64,000 nt of DNA from the NCBI RefSeq assembly GCF_905475395.1, contig NC_058342.1:16278640-16342639 (forward strand), given 5' to 3'. Positions 1-10,474 of the stretch are shown one piece after another. The notes under the pieces are model-generated. The model saw only the letters and a list, made by a program, of their open reading frames with translations, made no database searches and was not told the origin of the DNA. Source of the stretch: Chrysoperla carnea (lineage: Eukaryota > Arthropoda > Insecta > Neuroptera > Chrysopidae). The stretch's first letter is position 1. The number at the start of each line of letters is the position of its first letter. The translations under genes were made by a program, and so were the position numbers.

Positions 1-125
1 TTTAATATTATAAAAGAAAAATGTGCTTTTAAGACTCGAAATCAAAATATTTAAGTATATTTTTACATAAATTTTAACTTTTTTCAAATTTCATGATTTA
101 TTTTTGACTAACGATAATACCCTAT
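1..125 (-). repeat. Edge fragment of a dispersed repeat (see 50290-50755)
   Basis: Reverse complement of 50293-50425, nearly identical (GTTAGTCAAAAATAAATCAT and following). The window start cuts it. Confidence 0.85.
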
Positions 126-1044
126 TGTCCATAAGTTCAAATAAGCTAATGATATAAATATTTATGTATATCTACACGCCCACCCCATCCTGTTGACCTT
201 CGATAAAATGCATAAGTCTATATTTTCGAGGCAAAATATGACTAAAAAAAAACAGTTGATATCTTGTTAAGAATGTTTAAAACAAATTATTTATTATAAT
301 TTTTGAAACTTTGTAATTTTTGTATTAACATATGCCAATCAATTTCATAATTATGTCGATTTAGCTAATTGACGTCCAACCGACATCGATATAGGGGAGA
401 TTTGCCTAACTTTGAATCTATACTAAATTTTATTCATAGGCCTTGAAAAAACTAAATGCATTATTAATAATAAAAACTTATAATATTGCTTAATATAACT
501 TATAATTTAGCAAAATTATTGTTTGAATTTAGCAAATTGCAAAATAATAAAAATTAGACATTGAAGGAACGTACAATTATACGGTTAAAAAAAGTGCTAC
601 AGTGAAAATCCGTTATACCGACGTTGAAGGGACCAACAATTATAGTTTTTAAGCGATAAGCAATATAAGCGATATCTGCATTTTTATATTAAAGCATATG
701 AAGACGTACACATGTCGGTCATTATTGACTAAGTCCAATGACAATTGGTGGTTAAAGCCGATATATGTGTTCACAAGGTTCAAAAAAAAGTTATTAACGC
801 TTAAAATAAATTTTATAGGATTCAAAATATCTTTACGGTATTGTTTTGTTTATCTAAAATAATATTTTCAGGTTGTATGTACATGCGTCGGCTGTTAGTT
901 GATATATCCTATAATGAAGATTGGTCACTATAGCCGATATTCTGATGATTGCATAACATTAAATATAATAAATATCATTGCAGTGCCCTAGCATTCATGT
1001 TTTTCGTAGCGGGCAAAGAAATTGTAGTAAATTAAACGGCTACT
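126..1044. other. Unassigned AT-rich sequence
   Basis: No gene, RNA or terminal-repeat structure that I can support. Several GCCGATAT/ATATCGGC-like blocks (about 610-960) may be an old repeat. Confidence 0.5.
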
Positions 1045-1441
1045 TTTTATACCATGTATATATGAAATATACATAGTATATAAAGTTTAGTACCAAGTTT
1101 GTAAAAGTGAGGTCGAGTTCGTAAATGAGCAATATAGGTCAATTGAGTCTTGGGTCCGTAGGACCCACGTTGTAAACCGTTAGAGATAGAACTAAAGTTT
1201 AAATGTAAAAAATGTTCCATATAAAAAAATAAACAACTATTTTAAAAAACATATTTTTGTAAACATCACTGTTTACCCACGAGAGCGCTAATTATTTGCA
1301 AATTTTATAGTATGTATTAGATGGGAATATCAGTTATGTATGTGTGACATGTATGTATGTGTAATGTGATAAAGTAATAAACACTGTTTTTGCAAGGTAT
1401 TTCAATAATTTACTCAGTCAATTGTTTGATTTCACTTGTTA
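1045..1441 (+). mobile_element. HINE (DINE-1/mini-me-like) copy 1, internally deleted
   Basis: Full family structure: start TTATACCATGTATATATG, a (GTCY)n microsatellite, conserved middle blocks (AAAGTGAGGTCGAGTTCGTA, CATCACTGTTTACCCG), a near-palindrome AATTAACTCAGTCAATT 15 bp from the end, and end TTTTCACTTGTT. Here about 200 bp including the (GTCY)n block are missing. Confidence 0.85.
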
Positions 1442-1873
1442 AATATTAATTTATCATTAAAATTTTGTTATGATATCAAGTCTACTTTTACATTTTTACG
1501 AGCAATGTGGTAAATTCGGTATCAATCCAATTGTTTATAAGTGTTTATTGTTGATAAAATTGATTGGCCTAAGTAACCTTTATAAATAAATTGTCAGGAT
1601 AATAATATTGAAAACAAAATTATGGAAAAATTTTGCAATAGTATGGAGAAAATAGGATGCATGACCTTTTGTTTAATTATTGCAATCTCATTAAAAATAG
1701 AATAATTTTTTTTTTATTCTTGAAAAATAATATTGAAATTAATTTGATAAACTTTGAAAAGATTCTATTCAAAACTTAATTTAAAGCCATTCATAAATTT
1801 CGTCATAAAAACGGGAGGAAGAGCGTAGGACTATTACTTACCGTGTTCCTACTGTGTTGATCTTTGTAGGGGG

Positions 1874-2866
1874 TGTTAGGTTAGGTTAGGTTAGAGTCGC
1901 TGTTCTGAGGTGGGGTCTACTTAGACCGTAGTGACCGTTGAGATACCGAAAAATGAACCTCCATGAACCATTTCCAGCTGTTTAAGAACAGTAGGTGTGC
2001 TTTGACGTCAACGGACTTCAGGTCAGGGTGATCCTCAAATAAAGGGTGGCTCAAGTAAGTTATCTTATGGCAAGAACTAGACAGTGACTGAGCAGGTGAG
2101 TAATTGTCTCCTTCTCCTTACCCCTGTGACAGCTCCTGCAGTAGTCGTGATTCACTGCCAGGCCAGCGGGTCTACCGTTCGTTCAGCGTGCCTACCGTCT
2201 AGCCAGTGTCCTCTAATAAGCGCAATGATCTTGCTTATAGAGGCCCTTTGAAGTGGTGCTTATAGAGGCTCTATGATTGTACTCAGACCATATTTCTTGT
2301 AGTACTACAACTACGTTCCTCTCCCCATTTAAGATTGGACCTTTTTTTAAGATACCCTAATTAAGCAGCAGCTTGCAAAACGCAAACGGAACTTACAGAT
2401 GTCTATTGATGCTTGTTTCTACTAGCCTTGTGCCGTTTCTAGTAAGCTATTTCTATGTTCCGGTATCCATATCAGGCTTCCAATCATTTGTTCCGCTGGA
2501 TCATTTAAGGGTATTCGGCAGTCTTGTGCGACTGTCTTGAGGTTAGGTAGACTGAACTAAAGGATTTTAGCGTTGCTTGACTGTTGGGAAAAGTAACCTG
2601 TAAGTCGCTGCACATGATGATATATTTCAGTCTTATATATTCAAATACCTCGTAAATAGTCATCACTTACGCTTGTTACACGCTACTGTGATGGCAGCCG
2701 GAATGATGGACATAAATCTAGATTTTTAGAGAAAACCACACAATCTACCTTCCTTTCTAACTTAGATCCATCGGTATAGAATACCTCGCGCTTTGGCTTA
2801 AACAAGTTCTCATCCCATTCCTGGGTATCCTTACTGAGGATTTGTTTCCAAAGTAAGAAAGAAGTA
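1874..2866 (-). pseudogene. Decayed non-LTR retrotransposon (R1/I/Jockey-like), RNase H to 3' tail
   Basis: On the - strand a frame at 2866-2700 contains FYTDGSKL, the first catalytic block of the LINE RNase H domain (Asp at 2770-2772). About 600 bp downstream another frame reads HDYCRSCHRGKEKETITHLL followed by SHC, the CCHC-type motif at the C-terminus of these ORF2 proteins, then a stop. Frames between them are broken. The element ends in four AACCT-type units (1874-1894). The reverse transcriptase core is missing. Confidence 0.75.
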
Positions 2867-3404
2867 GAACGTAGCGTCGTAAAAAAAATAATTAAACAAA
2901 TTTTTATAAAAAACAATTTTTTAGGGGCTTTTATTGTACTAAAAAGTAGAAAATAATTTTGTTATGAGGCACTTCTATATGACTAGTTGTAAAAGCTGAA
3001 TGCGCTCAGTTAAAAAATCAAGAATGATTGGAAGTGCCTCAAACTTCTACAAATGTAGAACTCAAAAGAAAAATTAATCTGATGCATTTTTTGTGCAATT
3101 GAGTATATATCAAATATGGTGGAAGCGATGGGAAAACCACTTGATACTGACCATAAAAATGCATTGTCATCTGATTTACAACTTGTAAGATTTGATTACA
3201 AACAACGGGTAGATTAAAATAAGAAAAAGCTTGTAAAAAAAGCATTTTGTTTTGTCACTATGTAGATTCCTTAAGGAAGTAGAAGCCCTTCTTTACTAAA
3301 TGTCAATGATAAATTAAAAAAGCCTCGTATAAGGCCGAGCTGAGGCTTATCGCACGTGATTTATAATATAGTACAGGAAATGAATGAATTTAAAAATAGT
3401 TATT

Positions 3405-3560
3405 TTTTTATAATGAACCGATTTTGATCTAACACGGCTCATTTTGTTTGTAATTGCATTAAATAAAAGCTCCTAATTAACTTGTGATCCTTCCCTACTC
3501 CCTTTTTCAGGAATTTGACTTTTATGCCCTGAGCTGCCGAAACGTATTAAAAATAATAAA
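3405..3560 (+). repeat. Dispersed repeat fragment, also at 26590 and 26880
   Basis: TGTGATCCTTCCCTACTCCC and GCCGAAACGTATTAAA match 26660-26745; an inverted part is at 26890-26960. Confidence 0.7.
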
Positions 3561-3594
3561 TGCGGAAATCTCTATTTCGACCCAAGATAATATA

Positions 3595-3984
3595 CAGTTA
3601 AACCTGGGTAAGTGAGAAAACTCTATAAGTGAGAATAATAGCCAGGACACGTCATTTTAAGCTTTCAAAACCTCTATTAGCGAGAAACAGAAACCTCTGT
3701 AAGAGAGAGTCGTTTTTCTCTCATGGACCTCCGTAAATGAGACTGCTACTTATCTATACCTCTATAAACGACAGTCGAGCTTTATTTATTTATATTATTT
3801 AGGAGAAACTATAATTTACTACATTCGTACTTGCTGTGACTTGTTATTGCTGCGTAGGTACCTCTAAAGGAGAGAAACGCTACCCATGTACCTGCAGTAG
3901 CGGGAAACTCGGGTTAGTGAGAAACCTCTAAAAGCGAGGATGAGATTGTGCTCCCTTGAACTCTTGTTTATCCAGATTTGACTG
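3595..3984. mobile_element. Tigger/pogo-like MITE, 390 bp
   Basis: TA-flanked element with ends CAGTTAAACCTGGGTAA and, inverted, CAGTCAAATCTGGATAA. The interior repeats CTCTATAAGTGAGAA in several forms. TA at both borders fits pogo/Tc1-mariner targeting. Confidence 0.85.
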
Positions 3985-4084
3985 TACAACGAAGTTAAAA
4001 TTAATATTTTAAGAAAAAGATATTGCCCTGGAGTTGACATAATATGCAACTTAATTAATATTATTTTTAGTTTAGACAAAAACT

Positions 4085-4440
4085 GACAAAAAATTTTTAC
4101 CCAAAACTGTTATTTCGTATAGTTGTTTCTACGAAATCTAGGCACTCTTCGAATAAATCCAATAAAAGTATTTCATTCTTCTATAAAGACCATTTTAGTT
4201 CAAATTAAATGAGCAAACTGAAAAAAGCTGGGTTTTTGCTATCAATTACTGGCTTTAATTACTATTTTTAAAACTATTCGGATTACAAAAAAATATTTGC
4301 GTAAAAGATTTGCCGATATAAGATGTGTCCTTTTGAAACTAATATTTTTCGTTTGAAGCATTTTCCTCGATTAAATTTATTTATCGAGTTTCAAGCATAT
4401 ATCGACTTAAAAAAGATACCTTGTAAATGGTATGAGTGTA
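4085..4440. repeat. Partial copy of the 57755-58430 repeat
   Basis: Shares, in reverse, TCTAGATTTCGCAGAAAC/GTTTCTACGAAATCTAG and the block CGAGTTTCAAGCATAT. Confidence 0.7.
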
Positions 4441-4790
4441 AAGTGCGGCAAATATTATTTTTTTCCCGGAGCGGCTAAATAGCTACATCGGGCCTTATAG
4501 GGCTGTTTCTAACACTAATAGTATTTTTGTATGTAAATAAAAATCTTAGTATTAGATAAAATACTAGAATTTCGTAAAGTTTGATGAAGCGTGGGAAAAA
4601 ACATTGCATGTATAATTTTTTGTATATTTCTTTTGAACATTCGTGATTCACTATAATTTTATCAATAAATATTAAGTAACATTATAACATTATATAACTA
4701 ATTTGGAGTAAACTATGAGTATAGTATGGATCCTTAACTTGGTTACAAATATAGTTTAGGGTTTTTAACATTAACCGAGAAGATACCTAA

Positions 4791-4885
4791 TCGGAAAAAA
4801 TAGTACTGGAAAAAAAAATTCGCAAAAAATAGCCCGAAAAAATAAAATAGACCCAGAAAAAATAGATCCGGAAAAAAAGATCCGA
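4791..4885 (+). repeat. Degenerate short tandem repeat
   Basis: About six copies of a 15-16 bp unit like CCGGAAAAAATAGAT. Confidence 0.75.
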
Positions 4886-5185
4886 AGATAGAAAAAATAT
4901 TTATTTTACAAAAAATTTACGAGTTTAACATTACTATCATTCATTCAGTTACTATTTTCATGTGCTTTTTACCGGATTCTTTTTTTTAGAATTTTAAGAA
5001 TCTATTTCATTTTTGTTGCCTTGAGCATTTTTTTTTTTGATAACTCTGTTTTGTTGTTTGTAATTACGAGTTGGTTGGGTTGAGTTTGTCGACTATAAAG
5101 AAGTTGGTTAGGTTCTGAAATGTTTAATCCTTCCGTTCAAAAATGGGACACTATTACAGAAAACCGCAGATATTGTAAATCTTAT

Positions 5186-5670
5186 AAAAACAAGTGAAAT
5201 CAAACAACTGAGTTAATTATTGGAATACCATGTATAGACAGCGTTGATTTTCGTTGACAGTAAAGTTTTTTTCATGTAAGTAAAGAAAGATAGCCACTCT
5301 TATACACAAAGCTAAAAGAGTATCTTTTTTATCACTTCTTCAGTGAATGTTCACGAAAAAATGTTGTTTATTTTTCTATAAAGAGGACCTTTTTTTCCTT
5401 TTAAACTTTTGTTCTCTCATTTACGAATGTGACCTCACTTTTTAAGTCCTAAGCACGTTGTAAAAATTTCAGCTTGATCTCTTTTCGTTTTTGAGTTATC
5501 GTGTTTACAGACGGACAAACGGACAAACGGACAACCTGAAGTGGATTTTTTAGGTGATTTATGAGTACCTATACCAAAATTTTGTTCGTAGCATCAATAT
5601 TTTTAGGCGTTACCAACTTGGGACTAAACTTAGTATACCTTGATATATTTCTTATATACATGGTATAATA
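5186..5670 (-). mobile_element. HINE copy 2
   Basis: Both ends present (ACAAGTGAAATC to TATACATGGTATAA), with a short ACGGACAAACGGAC block at 5512-5530. Confidence 0.85.
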
Positions 5671-5744
5671 AAAATTATACAGTTAAGATTAATCAATATT
5701 ATTGTTTCAGTATACTCCACGGGCGATCAAGATATTGTTCAATA

Positions 5745-6370
5745 CAGGGCCGGATTAACTATAAGGCTAAAACAGCTATAGCCTTAGGCCCTTGATAATT
5801 TTCGGTGCTCGATTATGATAATGAATTATATTTTTTATTAGATTTTATTAAAAATATTTTTTTAAGTAAAACATATTAGTGAACTAGAAATTTAAGTGTC
5901 GAAGAGATAATTCATGATTTTGCTAGTATCAAAAGCAGAAAAAAAAACTATTTAATTATTATAAGAATGAATTTTTATTGACTTCGAGTTGAGACATACT
6001 TATTAAAATAAATACTACGATACTCGAAAAAAATTGTATATAAAGAAATCTATTTAAAAAAATACAATTAAAAATCATACAAGAGACTTACATGTCGCTA
6101 AATATCCATATTTCGATTTCGACGCAATCATCGTCAGTTTAATTTTGTGTAAAATGTTTGTAATGTGTTTTATGAATAAATTTAGCTACTGACGTAAGTC
6201 TGTTGTATGTTTTCCAATTATATTTTTTAATATATATTTCAATAACTATTTAACTTTTATTGCTAAAATTTTTGTGTATTTATTCATCTGTGTTCAATGA
6301 CTTAAAAACACAATTTTCTCGGCCTTTCTAGAGGGTTGGTTTAATGCCTAAAATGTTTAAGACGCCCCTG
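5745..6370. mobile_element. Non-autonomous hAT-like element, 626 bp
   Basis: Ends CAGGGCCGGATTAAC and, inverted, CAGGGGCGTCTTAAAC. Flanked by an 8-bp duplication RTTCAATA (5737-5744 GTTCAATA, 6371-6378 ATTCAATA). No coding frame. hAT assignment rests on the 8-bp duplication and the CAGGG ends. Confidence 0.85.
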
Positions 6371-6601
6371 ATTCAATACCGATATTGAATCAATATTAAC
6401 CGTGCGAGGCAAGGGGACAGTCTTGTAGACAATATATAAGTAGAACGAATGGAAATTTAAATAAATTTCTCAAAACATCATCAATAACAACTGTTTTTCA
6501 GAAAATTCGAAAGTATAACATGCATTTGCCACAAAAATAGATTTATGACAGACACGTAGCGGTTGCGTTGTGACGCTTTGATATAATATTGTCATACACC
6601 C

Positions 6602-6628
6602 GCCGAAATAGCTCAGTTGATTTCGGCA
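6602..6628 (+). pseudogene. tRNA-Phe remnant, central part deleted
   Basis: The first 18 nt of the tRNA (through the D loop) are joined to the last 9 nt (ATTTCGGCA). The anticodon and T arms are gone. The normal spacer block follows, so it is a decayed first unit of the array. Confidence 0.9.
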
Positions 6629-6698
6629 TTTATTTTTTGTAAAGCTAAGGAATATCGACGATGAAATAGAAATAGTTATGTTTATATAGTTATCAACA

Positions 6699-6771
6699 GC
6701 CGAAATAGCTCAGTTGGGAGAGCGTTAGACTGAAGATCTAAAGGTCCCTGGTTCGATCCCTGGTTTCGGCA
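6699..6771 (+). tRNA. tRNA-Phe (GAA), array copy 1
   Basis: 73 nt, anticodon GAA at 6732-6734, full acceptor stem GCCGAAA/TTTCGGC, A box TAGCTCAGTTGG and B box GGTTCGATCCC. No intron. The T stem has a T51/T63 mismatch (CCTGG against CCTGG) that every complete copy of the array shares. Confidence 0.93.
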
Positions 6772-6856
6772 TCTATTTTAACTTCAACTTTTTTTTGTAA
6801 AGCTAAGGAATATCGATGGTAAAATAGAAATAGTTGTGTTCATAAAGAAATCAAAA

Positions 6857-6929
6857 GCCGAAATAGCTCAGTTGGGAGAGCGTTAGACTGAAGATCTAAA
6901 GGTCCCTGGTTCGATCCCTGGTTTCGGCA
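6857..6929 (+). tRNA. tRNA-Phe (GAA), array copy 2
   Basis: Identical to copy 1 over 73 nt. Anticodon at 6890-6892; a T-rich terminator follows. Confidence 0.93.
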
Positions 6930-7013
6930 TCCTTTTTAACTTCAACATTTTTTGTAAAGCTAAGGAATATCGATGGTAAAATAGAAATAGTTGTGTTCAT
7001 AAAGAAATCAAAA

Positions 7014-7086
7014 GCCGAAATAGCTCAGTTGGGAGAGTGTTAGACTGAAGATCTAAAGGTCCCTGGTTCGATTCCTGGTTTCGGCA
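7014..7086 (+). tRNA. tRNA-Phe (GAA), array copy 3
   Basis: Differs from copy 1 by C25T (G10-T25 wobble in the D stem) and by C60T in the T loop. The anticodon is intact. Confidence 0.88.
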
Positions 7087-7170
7087 TCTATTTTAACTTC
7101 AACTTTTTTTGTAAAGCTAAGGAATATCGACGATAAAAAAGAAAAAGTTATGTTTATATAGTTATCAACA

Positions 7171-7243
7171 GCCGAAATAGCTCAGTTGGGAGAGCGTTAG
7201 ACTGAAGATCTAAAGGTTCCTGGTTCGATCCCTGGTTTCGGCA
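7171..7243 (+). tRNA. tRNA-Phe (GAA), array copy 4
   Basis: One change from copy 1 in the variable loop (AGGTT). Fold otherwise the same. Confidence 0.92.
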
Positions 7244-7326
7244 TCTTTTTTAACTTCAACATTTTTTTAAAGCTAAGGAAGATCGATGGTAAAATAGAAA
7301 AAGTTGTGTTCATAAAGAAATCAAAA

Positions 7327-7399
7327 GCCGAAATAGCTCAGTTGGGAGAGCGTTAGACTGAAGATCTAAAGGTCCCTGGTTCGATCCCTGGTTTCGGCA
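7327..7399 (+). tRNA. tRNA-Phe (GAA), array copy 5
   Basis: Identical to copy 1. Followed by CTTTTTTATC, a Pol III-type terminator. Confidence 0.93.
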
Positions 7400-7483
7400 T
7401 CTTTTTTATCTTCAACATTATATGTAAAGCTAAGCAATATCGATGGTAAAATAGAAATAGTTATGTTTATAAAGCTTTCAACA

Positions 7484-7556
7484 GCCGAAATAGCTCAGTT
7501 GGGAGAGCGTTAGACTGAAGATCTAAAGGTCCCTGGTTCGATCCCTGGTTCCGGCA
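7484..7556 (+). tRNA. tRNA-Phe (GAA), array copy 6, acceptor variant
   Basis: The 3' end is TTCCGGCA, giving an A5/C68 mismatch in the acceptor stem on top of the shared T-stem mismatch. Function is doubtful. Confidence 0.8.
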
Positions 7557-7640
7557 TCTATTTTAACTTCAACTTTTTTTGTAAAGCTAAGGAATATCGA
7601 TCGTAAAATAGAAATAGTTGTGTTCATAAAGAAATAAAAA

Positions 7641-7713
7641 GCCGAAATAGCTCAGTTGGGAGAGCGTTAGACTGAAGATCTAAAGGTCCTTGGTTCGATC
7701 CCTGGTTCCGGCA
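7641..7713 (+). tRNA. tRNA-Phe (GAA), array copy 7, acceptor and T-stem variant
   Basis: Shares the TTCCGGCA end of copy 6 and adds C50T in the T stem (CTTGG). The weakest of the full-length copies. Confidence 0.75.
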
Positions 7714-7797
7714 TCTATTTTAACTTCAACTTTTTTTGTAAAGCTAAGGAATATTGATGGTAAAATAGAAATAGTTGTGTTCATAAAGAAATCAAAA

Positions 7798-7858
7798 GCC
7801 GAAATAGCTCAGTTGGGAGAGCGTTAGACTGAAGATCTAAAGGTCCCTGGTTTCGGCA
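7798..7858 (+). pseudogene. tRNA-Phe copy 8 lacking the T arm
   Basis: 61 nt. Acceptor, D and anticodon arms are intact, but 12 nt including the B box are missing between two CCTGG direct repeats. It cannot form a T arm and lacks an internal promoter element. Confidence 0.9.
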
Positions 7859-7904
7859 TCCTTTTTAACTTCTACATTTTTTGTAAAGCTAAGGAATATC
7901 GATA

Positions 7905-8272
7905 ATTCGCCCTCACGGATAAACAGTGATGTTTACGAAAAAATGTTTCAACCCAAGTTGTTTTTTTTTTTACATTTAAACTTTTGCTCTATCTCTAACA
8001 TTTTACAAGATGGATCCTACTGACCCAATACCCAAATGGCCGATGTTGCTCATTTGCGAACTATATCAAACTGAAATTTTTATAGTGTGTTCAGGACGTA
8101 AAAAGTGAGTTCGAGTTAGCAAATAAGCAACATATTTCATATTTGGGTCTTGGTTTCGTAGGACATACTTTGAAAACCGTTAGAGATGGAACAAAAGTTT
8201 ACATATAAAAATTATTTATTATAAAATTATTGTTTCAAACATTTTTTCGTAAATATCACTGTTTACGCGTGA
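7905..8272. mobile_element. HINE inverted composite at the end of the tRNA array
   Basis: A - strand middle fragment (7905-8069) is joined head-on to a + strand middle fragment (8070-8272). Neither has a terminus. It replaces the end of the last tRNA unit. Confidence 0.8.
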
Positions 8273-8329
8273 TCTACTGATAAATTCGAAAATCCTGTTA
8301 ATTTTCTCAATTTAAATTTTTTTACATCC

Positions 8330-8635
8330 AGGTTTAGTGGAAAAAGAAGAAAAACCTGGGTGTGAACAATGAAAATTGAAAAAATTAACAGGATTCTCGA
8401 AAAATAAAAGTAACTAGGGCAGGTAGAATATGAATGCATATAACAAATCCAAATTTCAAATCGATAGAGTAAAGGATATTATAATCGCAGTGCTTGAAGT
8501 TAAATTGTAACTTAAACCATTCTTATCTGGAAAACCACTTTTCTATATAAATTTTTATTCCACCTATGAATATTTAAGAGAATTCTTAAAAAGTTTAACG
8601 CCAATAAAAGAATGGTTTTTTCGCCAATCAAAAAT
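8330..8635 (+). repeat. Dispersed repeat holding the empty site of TGATCC copy B
   Basis: Sequence around TTAACAGGATTCTCGAAAAA, GGTAGAATATGAATGC and AACCATTCTTATCTGGAAAA is also found split at 27405-27467 and 28252-28480. It begins with an inverted pair around AATTTTCTCAATT (8300-8400). Family unknown. Confidence 0.8.
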
Positions 8636-10231
8636 AAACACAATGTTTCAATTTTAATCTGATTACCGACTGTTATCCATTACTCATTGATTAAATATCA
8701 AATTTTTAAATTTCATTTGTGAAAAATTAAATTACACTTTTAGTAAATGCTTTCCTCTTTAATTAACTAAAAACATAGTTTAGTCATATTTCCTCCGAAA
8801 ATATAGACTTATGCACTGTATTAAAGGACAATGAGGAACACGATTTATGGATTTAGGGATTTTTCGAGATATTTGACATCTTGCCCAGTATACTTAAAGG
8901 ATCTCTCGATTTTTAACCATCTACGGCAAAAAGATGGTTATGATTTTATCCGGTATGTATGTGGGTATGTATGTTTGTTAACCTGCTCCCTCATAAAGTC
9001 TTCTAAACTACTTATAACATTTTTACAAGTGACGTAGCACATTTAATTGAATATGGCGCCCTATAGAGTACATAAATTCCCGTGTTGAGAATCAAATGAA
9101 AGTACTTAATTAGCAAATTCAAAAAAATATATTATAAAACTTGATCACGAAATTATAACCTAAAATGAATTTAAATAAAACTCTCGATTTCTGAAAAATC
9201 ACACTCTAAAAAGTATGAAATAAGAAATAAAATTATCTTTGCAACGGAGGGCCGTTCTGTGGTTTTTAAATCTAAGAGATGCCTCGACTGGAATGACAAT
9301 TTTATTACATGTTTCATACTTTTTAGAGCGTAATTTTTAAAGGTTGGGGATGCCCAAACGTAGCGAGAAAAATTTTTTTTTTCTAACTGGATATCTCCCG
9401 GATCGATTTTATACAACCGACAGTCTAATTTTAGCAATTTTAGGAGGGAGATTGTTAAGGGGGGTCGTTTTGACGTTTTTATGGCTTTGTTTTTTTGCAA
9501 AATCGGTAAGTAGATTGAGAAAGTGCTAAGGCTGGGACTTGGGGGGGGGGGGTGTCAACTTTACAGTTCCTTTTCCCGTTTTCATACCATGTTTTTGAAA
9601 CCATCTTTACGTGGTTTTAAAGATTTGCGTGCCTATACACTCTCTCTAATTAGAATTTGTTTGTTAATTCAGTTCAGGTCAAGGAAGTGCCTTTTGGTTA
9701 TATCAACTATCCAGCCTCTTTCTCGACCTTTTATATAGACATTTTATTTTTTCCAAAACACGGAAAGACAAATTCCAAAAATTTCACTTCAATAAAAAGC
9801 ATCTTATAATAGGAAATATATAATAAAGGGGAAATATGACTTTAGTTATGTAGTTGTTCTCGAGTTTTTATATCAAATTTTCCATTGATTTTATCAGTTA
9901 AAATTTATTTTAGAGTATAGGCAACAAAAAACACATTTATGTATTAACTATGGCCTATGGTATAAATAAAATAGTTATAAACATAGATAAAATAATAGTA
10001 TTATAAATAATTATAAAGCTGATGAACTTGAACATAAAATTGGGGAAGGGGAAAGTTTTGTTTAGGTGTATTAACTATTTTTGCTTAAGAATACGTCCAT
10101 TAATTGCACAGGTCTGCGACTAAAAACTACATAGGATTTTTTACATTTTCTTATAGATTTTGACCTCCCAAAAACAGGAAAACTATTCAAAACATTCTAT
10201 CACATAGGTTTTCATAGATATTAGTAACAAC
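8636..10231. other. Unassigned AT-rich sequence
   Basis: Frames here are short and not protein-like. A 12-G run lies at 9541-9552. A block at 9790-9850 (GAAATATGACTTTA) recurs near 52550 and 55590. Confidence 0.5.
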
Positions 10232-10362
10232 ATAAACTAGTCTTTAAATAGCAATATATAGTATTTTATAGTAATATTATATAAAACTAGTCTTAAAGTA
10301 GTATTATATAGTATTTTATAGTAATATTATATAAAACTAGTATTAAAGTAGTATTATTGCAC
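10232..10362 (+). repeat. 50-bp tandem repeat, about 2.6 copies
   Basis: AAACTAG recurs at 10234, 10284 and 10334; units contain GTATTTTATAGTAATATTAT. Confidence 0.9.
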
Positions 10363-10474
10363 AATAAAAATAAATTAGCTTCGCTTCCAATGAGTTATTC
10401 TGTGCATATGGAAGAATACTAACTATAACAATTTGGCCATTATCCTGGAAAGAATCAAGTATCAGGACCATTAA

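Larger units (their letters stand above)
6602..7905 (+). repeat. Tandem tRNA-Phe array, period about 157 bp
   Basis: tRNA starts at 6699, 6857, 7014, 7171, 7327, 7484, 7641 and 7798 are 156-158 bp apart. Each unit is a 73-bp tRNA plus an 84-bp spacer carrying a T-rich terminator and the block GTAAAGCTAAGGAATATCGA. The array begins with a deleted copy at 6602 and is cut at 7905 by a HINE fragment. Confidence 0.97.

Noticed and set aside
6602-7905. Regular 157-bp repeats as a CRISPR-like array
   Set aside because: The repeated unit is a tRNA gene plus a conserved spacer; the spacers are not unique.
9171-9529. Overlapping frames of 109 and 61 codons
   Set aside because: AT-rich, no motif, one shadows the other, no splice signals.
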